64,000 nucleotides of DNA from an uncultured Bacteroidales bacterium (GCA_900320865.1 ONTT01000002.1:1-64000), one strand, 5' to 3'. Shown: positions 1 to 7,814, counted from the stretch's first letter. A program made the numbers and translations. Notes: generated from the letters alone by a model not told the origin.

Positions 1-1
1 G

Positions 2-745
2 GGCGCAACGACTATGATTGTCGGTATTCTGACGGGTATGTTCTTCGGAATCAATCTGGAGGAAGTGGCATTCCTTGCTCCTGTGAAGCAGTATTTCATC
101 ACGGAGACGAACGCCACGGTGCATTTCATGGGCGGTTCGTACCATCCTATGATGGTGTTTGCCATCCTCATTGGTATATTCCAAATCTTGTTTGCTATGG
201 GCTTCAAGGTAGTGAAGATCACCTTACGCGACGGCTTCAAATACGCGGCGTATGATTGTGCATGGCTTGTTGCTTTGGTTACGCTCATCGTCTGGGCAGC
301 AACCGCAAGTTCGCTATCTACCATCGGGCTCTATTGCATTTATGCGATTTTGGGTATATGCGCGCTGTTCATCCTGTTCTACAGCAATCCGGATCGCAAG
401 ATTCTGCTGGTGAATATCGGTGGTGGTCTGTGGGGCACGTATAATATGGTCAGCGGCCTGTTGGGCGATGTGCTGTCGTATATCCGTTTGTTCGCGCTCG
501 GTCTCGCCGGAGGTATTCTCGGAAACGTGTTCAATGCCTTGGCGCTTCAAGCCGGAGGGGCTTTACCCGGATGGATAGGATGGCTGCCGACGTTGCTCAT
601 TCTGGTGTTCGGTCACACGCTGAACTTTGCACTTTGTCTAATCTCTTCTGTTGTTCACCCGATGCGTCTGACATTCGTTGAATTCTACAAGAATGCAGGC
701 TTCGAAGGTGGCGGTAGGGAGTACAAACCTTTTAAAAAATTATAA
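2..745 (+). CDS. ntpI: V-type ATP synthase subunit I, C-terminal part
   Basis: The 3' end of a gene that begins before the window; 247 residues are visible. It is the membrane a-subunit of the rotary V/A-type ATPase, which forms the ion half-channels beside the proteolipid ring. The visible part is a series of hydrophobic helices and includes SYIRLFALGLAGG, where the family's essential arginine contacts the ring carboxylate. It ends in a short charged tail (EFYKNAGFEGGGREY). The proteolipid gene ntpK follows after 22 bases, the usual order in Bacteroidota. The sequence does not show whether the complex moves H+ or Na+. Confidence 0.93.
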   Translation, partial: GATTMIVGILTGMFFGINLEEVAFLAPVKQYFITETNATVHFMGGSYHPMMVFAILIGIFQILFAMGFKVVKITLRDGFKYAAYDCAWLVALVTLIVWAATASSLSTIGLYCIYAILGICALFILFYSNPDRKILLVNIGGGLWGTYNMVSGLLGDVLSYIRLFALGLAGGILGNVFNALALQAGGALPGWIGWLPTLLILVFGHTLNFALCLISSVVHPMRLTFVEFYKNAGFEGGGREYKPFKKL

Positions 746-758
746 ATCAACAAAATAA

Positions 759-1235
<477 letters not shown>

Positions 1236-1237
1236 TC

Positions 1238-2134
1238 ATGATGAAAGCCTTTGTATTCCCGGGACAGGGAAGTCAATTTCCGGGAATGTGCAAAGACCTG
1301 TACGATGCACATACTGAAGCCCGCGAGATGTGCCAGGCAGCCAATAGGCTGCTTGGCTTCTCGTTGACGGACGTCATGTTCGATGGTTCGGCAGACGAAC
1401 TCAAACAAACGAAAGTGACGCAACCTGCCGTCTTCCTGCACTCCGTAGTAGCTCAACGTCTTATGACGATCGAGAAACCGGACATGGTCGCCGGACATAG
1501 TCTCGGTGAATTCAGCGCTTTAGTGGCCTGTGGCGCACTTCGTTTCGAGGACGCCTTATTACTCGTCTCCGCACGTGCACAAGCCATGCAGGAAGCCTGT
1601 GAAGCCAATCCCGGCACGATGGCCGCCGTCCTCGGTCTGCCCGATGAACAAGTAGTAGAGATCTGTCAAGAAATCACCAATCACCAATCACAAATCACAA
1701 ATGACCACATAGTGGTCGCTGCCAACTTCAATTGTCCGGGACAAGTGGTCATCTCCGGTGAGATAGACGCCGTTGAGACAGCCTGTGTCGCCCTCAAGGA
1801 AGCCGGCGCTCGTCGTGCGTTACGCCTCCCTGTCGGGGGCGCTTTCCACTCGCCGCTCATGGCTCCTGCCGCCGAAGCATTGGCAGAGGCTATACGCAAG
1901 ACAGAGTTCCGCAAACCGTTCTGTCCGATCTACCAGAACGTGACTGCAAAACCTTCGATGAATCCGGAGGAAATCCGCGAAAACCTGTTAAAACAACTCA
2001 CAAACCCCGTTCGCTGGACGCAGTCCGTGCAAAATATGATTGCTGACGGCGCAAACGAGTTCTATGAATTCGGCCCCGGAGACGTCCTTAAAGGCCTGAT
2101 TCGTAAGATCAATGCAACCGTAACTGTGGGATAA
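1238..2134 (+). CDS. fabD: Malonyl-CoA:ACP transacylase FabD
   Basis: Transfers malonyl groups from CoA to acyl carrier protein in type II fatty acid synthesis. The 298-residue product has the N-terminal FPGQGSQ motif, the nucleophile elbow GHSLGE (Ser near 88) and the catalytic His in GAFHSPLM near residue 204. There are two ATGs in a row at the start (1238 and 1241). Residues about 147-157 (NHQSQITND) are encoded by five degenerate heptamers at 1672-1706. Compared with FabD sequences I remember, this adds roughly 7-9 residues in a loop before the conserved NFNCPGQVVISG. The frame is intact, so the enzyme is probably functional. Confidence 0.96.
   Translation: MMKAFVFPGQGSQFPGMCKDLYDAHTEAREMCQAANRLLGFSLTDVMFDGSADELKQTKVTQPAVFLHSVVAQRLMTIEKPDMVAGHSLGEFSALVACGALRFEDALLLVSARAQAMQEACEANPGTMAAVLGLPDEQVVEICQEITNHQSQITNDHIVVAANFNCPGQVVISGEIDAVETACVALKEAGARRALRLPVGGAFHSPLMAPAAEALAEAIRKTEFRKPFCPIYQNVTAKPSMNPEEIRENLLKQLTNPVRWTQSVQNMIADGANEFYEFGPGDVLKGLIRKINATVTVG
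1672..1706 (+). repeat. Five-unit heptamer array inside fabD
   Basis: Five consecutive 7-base units of the form AATCAcM or AATGACC, 35 bases in total, read in frame as part of FabD. Same class as the arrays in the HAD gene, gltX, recQ, btuB and btuF. Confidence 0.8.
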
Positions 2135-2140
2135 TCGTCC

Positions 2141-2788
2141 ATGAAAACGATCTTTGTCTTTGATCTGGGAGGAGTGCTGATCAAGCTCAATGTGGCTCGA
2201 TGTATGCGGGCGTTTGAGACATTGATGGGTGAGCAGAACATGCGCGCCGTTCTTGGTATGGACGCCAACGGAGAAGGCGTCAAAGCCGTCAGTATTGCAT
2301 CCAAACAGCTCATGGTGGATTTTGAAAAAGGTCTCATCTCAACGGACAAATTCCTTTCCGAGGTGCAAACGTATTGCCGTCCGGGGACTACCAGACAAGA
2401 GATCATAGATGCCTGGATGACGATGTTGGACGAACTGCCCGCAGAACGCTTACAAGTAGTGGACGACCTGCGCGCCAAAGGACATCGCGTCTATCTGTTA
2501 TCCAATGGGAATGAACTTCATTTTGACTTCATCAACCGCACGTACGGCTTAGACAGCCATTTTGACGGTCTTTTCTTGTCCCAGGAAATGCACCTCTCCA
2601 AACCCGAACCGCAGATCTTTGAAGCTGTACAAGCGGCCATCAATCAAAAATCAACAAGCAAAAATCAACAATCACACATCTTTTTTATTGATGACTTACA
2701 GGCAAATCGCATTGCCGCCGAGCAAACGGTTCATTGGAAAACCTTTGAAAGCATCGATGCGTTGCGCCTGAATCAAATGCAATCATAA
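2141..2788 (+). CDS. HAD-family phosphatase, YihX-like
   Basis: A 215-residue haloacid dehalogenase superfamily hydrolase. Motif I is FDLGGVL with the nucleophile Asp8; the residue at +2 is Gly, as in YihX-type sugar-phosphate phosphatases. Motif II is LLSNGN, the motif III lysine is in LSKPEPQIFE, and motif IV is FFIDD. The cap is the small helical kind. Likely substrates are sugar phosphates, but the sequence does not decide. It starts seven bases after fabD and is probably co-transcribed. Residues about 167-179 come from a five-unit heptamer array (2642-2676) lying just before motif IV, where relatives normally have a short loop. Confidence 0.85.
   Translation: MKTIFVFDLGGVLIKLNVARCMRAFETLMGEQNMRAVLGMDANGEGVKAVSIASKQLMVDFEKGLISTDKFLSEVQTYCRPGTTRQEIIDAWMTMLDELPAERLQVVDDLRAKGHRVYLLSNGNELHFDFINRTYGLDSHFDGLFLSQEMHLSKPEPQIFEAVQAAINQKSTSKNQQSHIFFIDDLQANRIAAEQTVHWKTFESIDALRLNQMQS
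2642..2676 (+). repeat. Five-unit heptamer array inside the HAD gene
   Basis: Units AATCAAA, AATCAAC, AAGCAAA, AATCAAC and AATCACA: exactly 35 bases, translated in frame just upstream of the HAD motif IV. Confidence 0.8.
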
Positions 2789-2789
2789 A

Positions 2790-2924
2790 GAAACACCATT
2801 GGGTGATTATAAACGGTTTTTGGCAGGGCGCTAAGATCATCGGACGTGCATATACATCGTCAATTAACCCGAATGATATTCGGAGTCTAACTACCATCAT
2901 CAATAAGTCCGTTTTACTCCACTA
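2790..2924 (+). pseudogene. Remnant of a RAYT (REP-associated transposase) gene
   Basis: A stretch without a start codon that reads GFWQGAKIIGRAYTSSINP, closely matching GFWQAAKTIGRAYTSSIDP of the intact RAYT at 5264-6271. By eye the DNA differs at about a dozen of 70 positions (2812-2883 against 5580-5648). The fragment carries the palindrome CCGAATGATATTCGG, also present in the intact gene, and stops soon after. It sits between the HAD gene stop and a terminator, so it looks like a decayed copy with no product. Confidence 0.75.
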
Positions 2925-2930
2925 AACAAT

Positions 2931-2957
2931 AAATCTGCATCAAAAGTGCAGATTTTT
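2931..2957 (+). terminator. Intrinsic terminator after the ntpIK-fabD-HAD unit
   Basis: Stem AAATCTGCA / TGCAGATTT with a seven-base loop, running into a run of T. Closes the transcription unit that starts before the window. Confidence 0.8.
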
Positions 2958-2986
2958 TTATTAATTTATAAAATTCATACATTTTT

Positions 2987-3020
2987 CTTGCATATATCAA
3001 AAAAATGTATTACCTTTGCA
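2987..3020 (+). promoter_or_regulatory. Bacteroidota-type promoter
   Basis: CTTGCATA at -33 and TACCTTTGCA at -7, with 20 bases between TTG and TA. Drives the structured RNA region and perhaps the gene at 3370. Confidence 0.8.
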
Positions 3021-3025
3021 ACCGC

Positions 3026-3318
3026 AAAGGTTTGAAAAGACCAAAACTTGCCGTCACTTACTGACGTAAAACAGGAGGACATATTGAAAAAAGCGTCTTA
3101 CGCGCTTTGTTTTGGCGAATAGGAATCTGGTAAATTCATAATGATAACCAAAACAATGCAGCACAAAGATGCTCATTAGTGTGTATATCTATAATGTACG
3201 CGCGTATTTGGCGTACATATATACATACGGCGTGGGCTACGGTGTTGTTTGTTCAGTTATCAGGGCAATACCAGAGCCTCTATTCGCGGAACAGCAATAT
3301 TGCAGTCCCGCTTTTTTT
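3026..3318 (+). ncRNA. Candidate structured RNA or attenuator leader
   Basis: About 290 bases of transcribed non-coding sequence follow the promoter. A hairpin can form from GTATATCTATAATGTACGC (3183-3201) with GCGTACATATATACATAC (3211-3228). Next comes a nested structure: GCGTGGGCT (3230-3238) pairs with AGTCCCGC (3304-3311), enclosing GTTGTTTGTTC / GGAACAGCAAT and a small central stem, and it is followed by seven T. The element therefore ends like an intrinsic terminator 52 bases before the next start codon. It may be a free small RNA or an attenuator for the downstream pair. I could not assign it to a named RNA family. Confidence 0.55.
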
Positions 3319-3369
3319 ATGCATACAACATAAACAAATAAAATATTAAACAATTAAATTTTTTACAAA

Positions 3370-4209
3370 ATGAAAAAGATTTTCTTTTTAGTGTGCCTGA
3401 TGCTTTCAGCAATGATGGTATCGTCAGAAACGATGCGTGTTGCCATCTTGGAACCAGTTGACCGCGAAAACAAAGTAAGCTACGGAACAAAACTAATCCT
3501 ACGTTCTAATTTATCAAAAGCTGTAACGAACACGGCGGGCTATGAGGCCTACGATAGAACGGATATGGATGCAATTATGGGCGAGCAGAACTTCCAAAGA
3601 ACAGGTATGGTTAGCGAAGAGCAAATCAAGCGATTAGGAGAAATGACAGGTGCAAAATACATCCTGGTAGCAGAAGCGGCTGTAATTGATGCTAATAATA
3701 TGTTTATTACAGCAAAAGTATTAGACGTAGAATCGGCTCGTACTATCATGACGGATAATCTTATGATGGGTATGGATGCAGCGAAAATTCAAGAAGGATG
3801 TATAAAACTTGCGATGAACTTGTTTCATTCGTATACCGAAAGAGATAATTCTTTAGAAAACACAACTACAACATCTCGACATACAACGTCCCAAACTGTA
3901 CCCCAAAAAAAGAAACTAATACGTTATTCATCTATGGCTAAGCGGAAAGCATATAATCATGGGAAAGAATTTGCTTATGGTAATTTGGAAATGGATGAAA
4001 AAGAAATGCTCATTTTTTTAGCAGATAGATGTCCAGAAGCATTTAAAAAGATTGTTGATGCAAAACAAGTACAAACTGGAGGTTGGTCTATTCTGGGAAT
4101 GACTTGTTTTGGCGCAGTACCTATATATATTCCATTATTAGCAGCAGGCTATGTGAAATATGATAAGGCTATAGAGTATTTTAATAATAATTGTGCTGAT
4201 GAAGAATAA
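3370..4209 (+). CDS. Secreted CsgG/LpoB-like protein
   Basis: A 279-residue protein with a clear signal peptide (FFLVCLMLSAMMVSSE), not a classical lipobox. Residues about 22-150 (RVAILEPVDREN, YEAYDRTDMDAIMGE, TGAKYILVAEAAV) have the look of the CsgG/LpoB/TolB-N type alpha-beta domain found in periplasmic and outer-membrane-associated proteins. The C-terminal part holds a hydrophobic segment near residues 238-256 (GMTCFGAVPIYIPLLAAGY) that could be a membrane anchor. It lies 110 bases before a second secreted protein, and the two are probably co-transcribed. The exact job is unknown. Confidence 0.6.
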   Translation: MKKIFFLVCLMLSAMMVSSETMRVAILEPVDRENKVSYGTKLILRSNLSKAVTNTAGYEAYDRTDMDAIMGEQNFQRTGMVSEEQIKRLGEMTGAKYILVAEAAVIDANNMFITAKVLDVESARTIMTDNLMMGMDAAKIQEGCIKLAMNLFHSYTERDNSLENTTTTSRHTTSQTVPQKKKLIRYSSMAKRKAYNHGKEFAYGNLEMDEKEMLIFLADRCPEAFKKIVDAKQVQTGGWSILGMTCFGAVPIYIPLLAAGYVKYDKAIEYFNNNCADEE

Positions 4210-4319
4210 TTAAGCGTATAAGTCAAGACTTTATCGCTAGTATCAGATTAATATATATTTCATGAACGTTCAAGAATCATTGGGAAAGAAGAGTTTTAGA
4301 TTGGTATTGCAGTTCTGAT

Positions 4320-5060
4320 ATGCAAAAACTAGCATACATACTTTGTTTGTTGCTGATCTCGCTGAACACGCTCGCAGAGGACGACATACCTTCCAATAAT
4401 GTAGAGCGTGCCAAACTGGCAAAGAAAGTCGAGCGGCGGATAGCTATAGAATATGGCATGGTAGAAGCTATCATGCCACAAATCAACGTTTATCTCAAGA
4501 AAGGCGAGAAAGTACAGGCGCGCGAAATGGTTGATGACGCCCTTGAACGTATCGCCAGAATTGAAGCAGACCAACAACTGCTTGCACAACTGGACGAGAC
4601 AGCAGACAATGAGACGCTGATGCTTGCCGAAACGCAAGAGACCAAGCGCTATCTTAGCGTCAAAGCCGGCCAGTTGCGCAACGCAATTGGGGTGTTTATA
4701 TCCTGTGAGGCAAAACTATTCGACAGTAATTATACCTCTTTGGAAGGCGAGATAGAAGGCGATTTATCTGAATTTGGTGTATTCTTTGTGGATAGCATAG
4801 GACAAGCCGACTGGGCTGTTTCAATTACATCTCTAGCACGTGAATACCGGAAAGTGGATTATGGTAGTACGAGTAGTTATACTACTTATGTCGAAGCGAA
4901 GCTGAGTATTGAGAAAGTCTCGACAGGCAAACGTATCTACGAAGATATATTGCGCGAGAAAGGTATTCACACGATGAATTACGAACAAGCTGCCCACGAG
5001 GCATACAAATTGCTTTCTCCTCATCTCAGTGCTATTATTAAAGAGCAAATACAGAAATAA
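4320..5060 (+). CDS. Secreted protein of unknown function, partner of the CsgG-like gene
   Basis: A 246-residue protein with a signal peptide (LAYILCLLLISLNTLAE), then a helical, charged middle (residues 25-115) and an alpha-beta C-terminal part with FVDSIGQADWAVSITSLAREY. That pattern resembles the LPP20 or CsgG-associated lipoprotein folds, but I cannot name the family. No lipobox cysteine is seen. It is followed 47 bases later by a strong terminator. Its place behind a CsgG-like protein suggests an envelope role; this is inference from context. Confidence 0.55.
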   Translation: MQKLAYILCLLLISLNTLAEDDIPSNNVERAKLAKKVERRIAIEYGMVEAIMPQINVYLKKGEKVQAREMVDDALERIARIEADQQLLAQLDETADNETLMLAETQETKRYLSVKAGQLRNAIGVFISCEAKLFDSNYTSLEGEIEGDLSEFGVFFVDSIGQADWAVSITSLAREYRKVDYGSTSSYTTYVEAKLSIEKVSTGKRIYEDILREKGIHTMNYEQAAHEAYKLLSPHLSAIIKEQIQK

Positions 5061-5107
5061 TTCTCCATTATTTAGAGACAAGACCAACAAATCTTCAAGA
5101 GTTCAAG

Positions 5108-5136
5108 GGGTGGGGCAGTGCCTCGCCCTTTTTTTT
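5108..5136 (+). terminator. Intrinsic terminator
   Basis: Nine-pair stem GGGTGGGGC with GCCTCGCCC, loop AGT, then eight T. Ends the transcript of the two secreted proteins. Confidence 0.88.
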
Positions 5137-5163
5137 GTGTTTATGACTAAAAAACCTCCAAAA

Positions 5164-5196
5164 TTTGCATATGTCAAACTTTTGTTGTACCTTTGC
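5164..5196 (+). promoter_or_regulatory. Bacteroidota-type promoter of the RAYT gene
   Basis: TTTGCATA and TACCTTTGC with about 20 bases between; transcription would start near 5203, about 60 bases before the ATG. Confidence 0.8.
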
Positions 5197-5263
5197 GGTC
5201 GGAATAAGGCATAAAAAATATAAAACTCATATATATATACCAGAAAAACTCATAAAGACCAAG

Positions 5264-6271
5264 ATGAACAACGAAGGTGAGCAATGGCATTGGCAAGAGC
5301 CGGAGACTGCTTGGAAGGGCGTGGGAATATACCACATCACCTTAGTTGTGTCCAGCAGAAAGCCAATATTGGGGGACTTGGTCATTCCTGACAATGATCC
5401 GGAACAGGCGCATGTTGTTCTAAGCGCTTTTGGAGAGGAAATAAAAGACTGTATAAAGACAATTCCAAACTATCATCCCGAGATACAGATTCTTGCGCTA
5501 AGGATGATGCCAGATCATGTGCATTTTATCCTCCATGTTCGTCGCAAGATGCAGATCGGGATAAAGGCCGCTGTGCGCGGTTTCTGGCAAGCAGCCAAGA
5601 CTATTGGTCGTGCCTATACATCGTCAATTGACCCGAATGGTATTCGGGATAACGAACAACGTGTCGATCCTGTATTCTCCGAGAAACCCTTCATTCGCCC
5701 GATGTCGCGTAAGGGACAACTGCAATCCATGATACGCTACGTTCAGATGAACCCTCAGCGCCTCGCTACAAAGCGGCTCAAGCCCGGCTATTTCTATGTG
5801 CAGCATGGAGTGGAGATAGGAGAGCGTTCTTATGAGGCTATAGGAAATATCAAACTATTACAAGTAGAGCGGATTAAACCGGTTCATGTGCGGCGGACAA
5901 TGGTGGACGAGGCGGAGCACGGAGCAGATCAACGGCTTCTGGACTATAAGAACAGTTGTGTGCTGGCTGCAAGAAAAGGCTCGGTGATGGTCTCGCCGTT
6001 CATCAGCGAGCATGAGAGAGCCGTGTTAGATGTGCTCCTAAAAGAGAAACATTCCATTATCTACATCGCCGATAACGGTTTTGGGCAATATTTCAAGCCC
6101 TCAGATGCTTTGTTTGACGCGGTAGCAGATGGGCGCCTTTTGATCCTCTCTCCGTGGACGTACGATTCGAGAAAGAAGCATGTGACGCGCGCTGAGTGCG
6201 TAGAAATGAATAAGATGGCAGAGGAAATAGCCTCATCGTCCATTGTTCCGAATGGCATTCGGGATAACTAA
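5264..6271 (+). CDS. RAYT: REP-associated tyrosine transposase (HUH/Y1 family)
   Basis: A 335-residue single-stranded-DNA transposase-like protein. The metal-binding HUH motif is DHVHFIL (His85 and His87) and the likely catalytic tyrosine is Tyr159 in MIRYVQMNPQR. The start at 5264 is chosen because upstream in-frame codons lie before the promoter's start point. Residues 210-335 are an extra C-terminal part. Two copies of a palindrome, CCCGAATGGTATTCGGG (5632-5648) and CCGAATGGCATTCGG (6248-6262), lie inside the gene and encode the peptide PNGIRDN twice, the second at the very C-terminus. RAYTs act on such palindromes in other bacteria, so these are candidate recognition sites. The gene is intact and lies between direct repeats. 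Confidence 0.88.
   Translation: MNNEGEQWHWQEPETAWKGVGIYHITLVVSSRKPILGDLVIPDNDPEQAHVVLSAFGEEIKDCIKTIPNYHPEIQILALRMMPDHVHFILHVRRKMQIGIKAAVRGFWQAAKTIGRAYTSSIDPNGIRDNEQRVDPVFSEKPFIRPMSRKGQLQSMIRYVQMNPQRLATKRLKPGYFYVQHGVEIGERSYEAIGNIKLLQVERIKPVHVRRTMVDEAEHGADQRLLDYKNSCVLAARKGSVMVSPFISEHERAVLDVLLKEKHSIIYIADNGFGQYFKPSDALFDAVADGRLLILSPWTYDSRKKHVTRAECVEMNKMAEEIASSSIVPNGIRDN
5632..5648 (+). repeat. REP-like palindrome inside the RAYT gene, copy 1
   Basis: CCCGAATGGTATTCGGG, arms of seven bases around a three-base centre. Related copies at 6248-6262 and 2869-2883. Confidence 0.75.
6248..6262 (+). repeat. REP-like palindrome inside the RAYT gene, copy 2
   Basis: CCGAATGGCATTCGG, seven-base arms around one base, followed as in copy 1 by GATAAC. 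It encodes the last residues of the protein. Confidence 0.75.
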
Positions 6272-6290
6272 TGACGTTATTTGTTATTCA

Positions 6291-6319
6291 GGGTGGGGCA
6301 GTGCCTCGCCCTTTTTTTT
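6291..6319 (+). terminator. Intrinsic terminator after the RAYT gene
   Basis: Same hairpin as at 5108-5136: GGGTGGGGC / GCCTCGCCC followed by eight T. Confidence 0.88.
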
Positions 6320-6348
6320 GTGTGTTTTTGACTAAAAAAACTCCAAAA

Positions 6349-6381
6349 TTTGCATATATCAAATATTTTTTGTACCTTTGC
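6349..6381 (+). promoter_or_regulatory. Bacteroidota-type promoter of fic
   Basis: TTTGCATA and TACCTTTGC spaced 20 bases; transcription would begin near 6388, ten bases before the ATG at 6398. Confidence 0.8.
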
Positions 6382-6397
6382 ACTCGCAAAGGTTCTT

Positions 6398-7513
6398 ATG
6401 AAAGAATTACCAACATACACACCGGACTTTGAGGAATATATCCGTCAAGGAGAACCCGACAAAAAAGAACGTGCGCAGATTTGGCGCACCGCTATCGGTC
6501 TGCAGCAAGTGGATGGTTTGGAAGTATCTGAATATTTCAAGGAAAACGTTAAACGGAATATTGAGGGAGAGATTTCCATTGATGAAGTCCAAAAACTCAC
6601 CAAGGCTTATTATGTAAGCAAAACAAACCGTGAACAGGACGATGAAGAGAAGGAAGAAGCGGACAAAGTAGCGGGTAATATCAGTAAGATTCTTGCGACT
6701 CAGACCTTAGACTTTAGCACAAACGGCTATATCTCTTTACATCGCCGCATTTTCAACGGAGTCTTCAAACATGCTGGACAGATACGTAATTATGATATTA
6801 CAAAAAAAGAGTTTGTCTTGCGAGGCGGAACGGTTAATTATCTGAATCACGAAGACTTACGTTCTGCGTTAGATTACGATATCGCACAAGAGAAGCAGTT
6901 TAGCTATAAGAACCTTTCACAAGACGATATCATTGCTCATATTGCACAGTTTATCTCAGGTATCTGGCAAATCCATGCTTTTGGAGAAGGGAATACACGA
7001 ACGACAGCAGTATTTACCATTCAATATCTACGATCAATAGGCTACGAGGTCCATAATGAACTTTTTGCCTCATATTCATGGTATTTCCGCAATGCACTTG
7101 TGCGCGCTAACTATAAAAATGCCGTACAAGGAGTGGATTACTCCCCTATATATTTAGAACGATTCTTCCGAAACTTGCTTTTAGGAGAGCAATGGGAACT
7201 AAAAAGCCGCTATTTGGTCATCAATCCACCTGCTGAATACGCAGAACAACCGAAAATGGATGTCGGTAATGTTACAGAAAATGTTACAGAAAAAGTGACA
7301 AATGTTACAGAAAATGTTATAGAAAAACTGACCGACAGACAACGGCAGATTGTCAAAATGGTCGCCCAATATCCATTTACGACAACAACTTTAATGGCTC
7401 AAACCTTGAATGTATCGCTGATGACTATTCGACGTGATATTGAAAAGATGGCTCATATTATCCGTCACGTCGGTCCTGACAAAGGTGGTCATTGGGAAAT
7501 AATAAAAGAGTAG
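6398..7513 (+). CDS. Fic domain protein with C-terminal winged helix
   Basis: A 371-residue Fic protein; Fic enzymes usually transfer AMP to target proteins. The catalytic motif HAFGEGNTRT is intact (His193), preceded by the family segment SLHRRIFNGVFKHAGQIR. A C-terminal winged-helix-like part (about 310-371, TLMAQTLNVSLMTIRRDIEK) suggests DNA binding. The two are joined by a linker of NVTE repeats (290-309), encoded by about five units close to 12 bases long. I did not find a convincing inhibitory (S/T)xxxE(G/N) motif. The start at 6398 is chosen because it follows the promoter directly. The last base of the TAG stop is the first base of tRNA-Ala, so fic and the tRNA are probably on one transcript. 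Confidence 0.9.
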   Translation: MKELPTYTPDFEEYIRQGEPDKKERAQIWRTAIGLQQVDGLEVSEYFKENVKRNIEGEISIDEVQKLTKAYYVSKTNREQDDEEKEEADKVAGNISKILATQTLDFSTNGYISLHRRIFNGVFKHAGQIRNYDITKKEFVLRGGTVNYLNHEDLRSALDYDIAQEKQFSYKNLSQDDIIAHIAQFISGIWQIHAFGEGNTRTTAVFTIQYLRSIGYEVHNELFASYSWYFRNALVRANYKNAVQGVDYSPIYLERFFRNLLLGEQWELKSRYLVINPPAEYAEQPKMDVGNVTENVTEKVTNVTENVIEKLTDRQRQIVKMVAQYPFTTTTLMAQTLNVSLMTIRRDIEKMAHIIRHVGPDKGGHWEIIKE

Positions 7514-7586
7514 GGGTATTAGCTCATCTGGCTAGAGCGCGACACTGGCAGTGTCGAGGTGAGCGGTTCGAGTCCGCTATACTCCA
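7513..7586 (+). tRNA. tRNA-Ala (anticodon GGC)
   Basis: Complete cloverleaf: acceptor GGGGTAT with ATACTCC, D arm GCTC/GAGC, anticodon stem CGACA/TGTCG with loop CTGGCAG (anticodon GGC), and T arm AGCGG/CCGCT. CCA is not encoded. Position 1 is also the last base of the fic stop codon. No promoter is visible between fic and the tRNA, so it may depend on the fic promoter. Confidence 0.93.
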
Positions 7587-7625
7587 CAAATAAATAATAA
7601 CTTATTCACATAAAATTTTATAACT

Positions 7626-7760
7626 ATGGCAAAGTACATTTGTGATGTCTGCGGGTACGAATATGACCCCAGCGAAACAGGAAAAGCGTTTAATGAACTC
7701 CCGGATGATTGGACATGCCCAATTTGCGGTGTAGGCAAGGACCAGTTTTCTGAGTTGTAA
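7626..7760 (+). CDS. Rubredoxin, short form
   Basis: A 44-residue electron carrier with one iron held by four cysteines: CDVCG (Cys6, Cys9) and CPICG (Cys31, Cys34). The aromatic core is in place (Tyr4, Tyr11, Tyr13, Phe22, Trp29). The usual loop of about eight residues between YDP and FNELPDDW is missing, as in the 45-residue rubredoxin of Desulfovibrio desulfuricans. It follows tRNA-Ala by 39 bases and ends before a terminator. The electron partner cannot be told from the context; rubredoxins in anaerobes often serve oxygen or peroxide detoxification. Confidence 0.93.
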   Translation: MAKYICDVCGYEYDPSETGKAFNELPDDWTCPICGVGKDQFSEL

Positions 7761-7775
7761 TCCCCCAACAATCCC

Positions 7776-7799
7776 CTCGGTGCAAAACCGAGGTTTTTA
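7776..7799 (+). terminator. Intrinsic terminator after rubredoxin
   Basis: Stem CCTCGGT / ACCGAGG with a GCAAA loop, then TTTTT. Confidence 0.88.
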
Positions 7800-7814
7800 C
7801 AGTCCAAAATAATG

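Larger units (their letters stand above)
5104..5200 (+). repeat. Left copy of a terminator-promoter direct repeat
   Basis: About 95 bases containing a terminator (GGGTGGGGC / GCCTCGCCC plus T run) and a TTTGCATA...TACCTTTGC promoter. An almost identical segment lies at 6288-6385, so the RAYT gene sits between direct repeats. Confidence 0.8.
6288..6385 (+). repeat. Right copy of the terminator-promoter direct repeat
   Basis: Nearly identical to 5104-5200. The terminator stem lies at 6291-6311 with its T run to 6319, and the promoter TTTGCATA...TACCTTTGC is at 6349-6381, now serving the fic gene. Confidence 0.8.

Noticed and set aside
5165..5263. Longer N-terminus for the RAYT protein
   Set aside because: It would start inside the promoter region; the ATG at 5264 lies after the expected transcription start. 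The same logic places the fic start at 6398.
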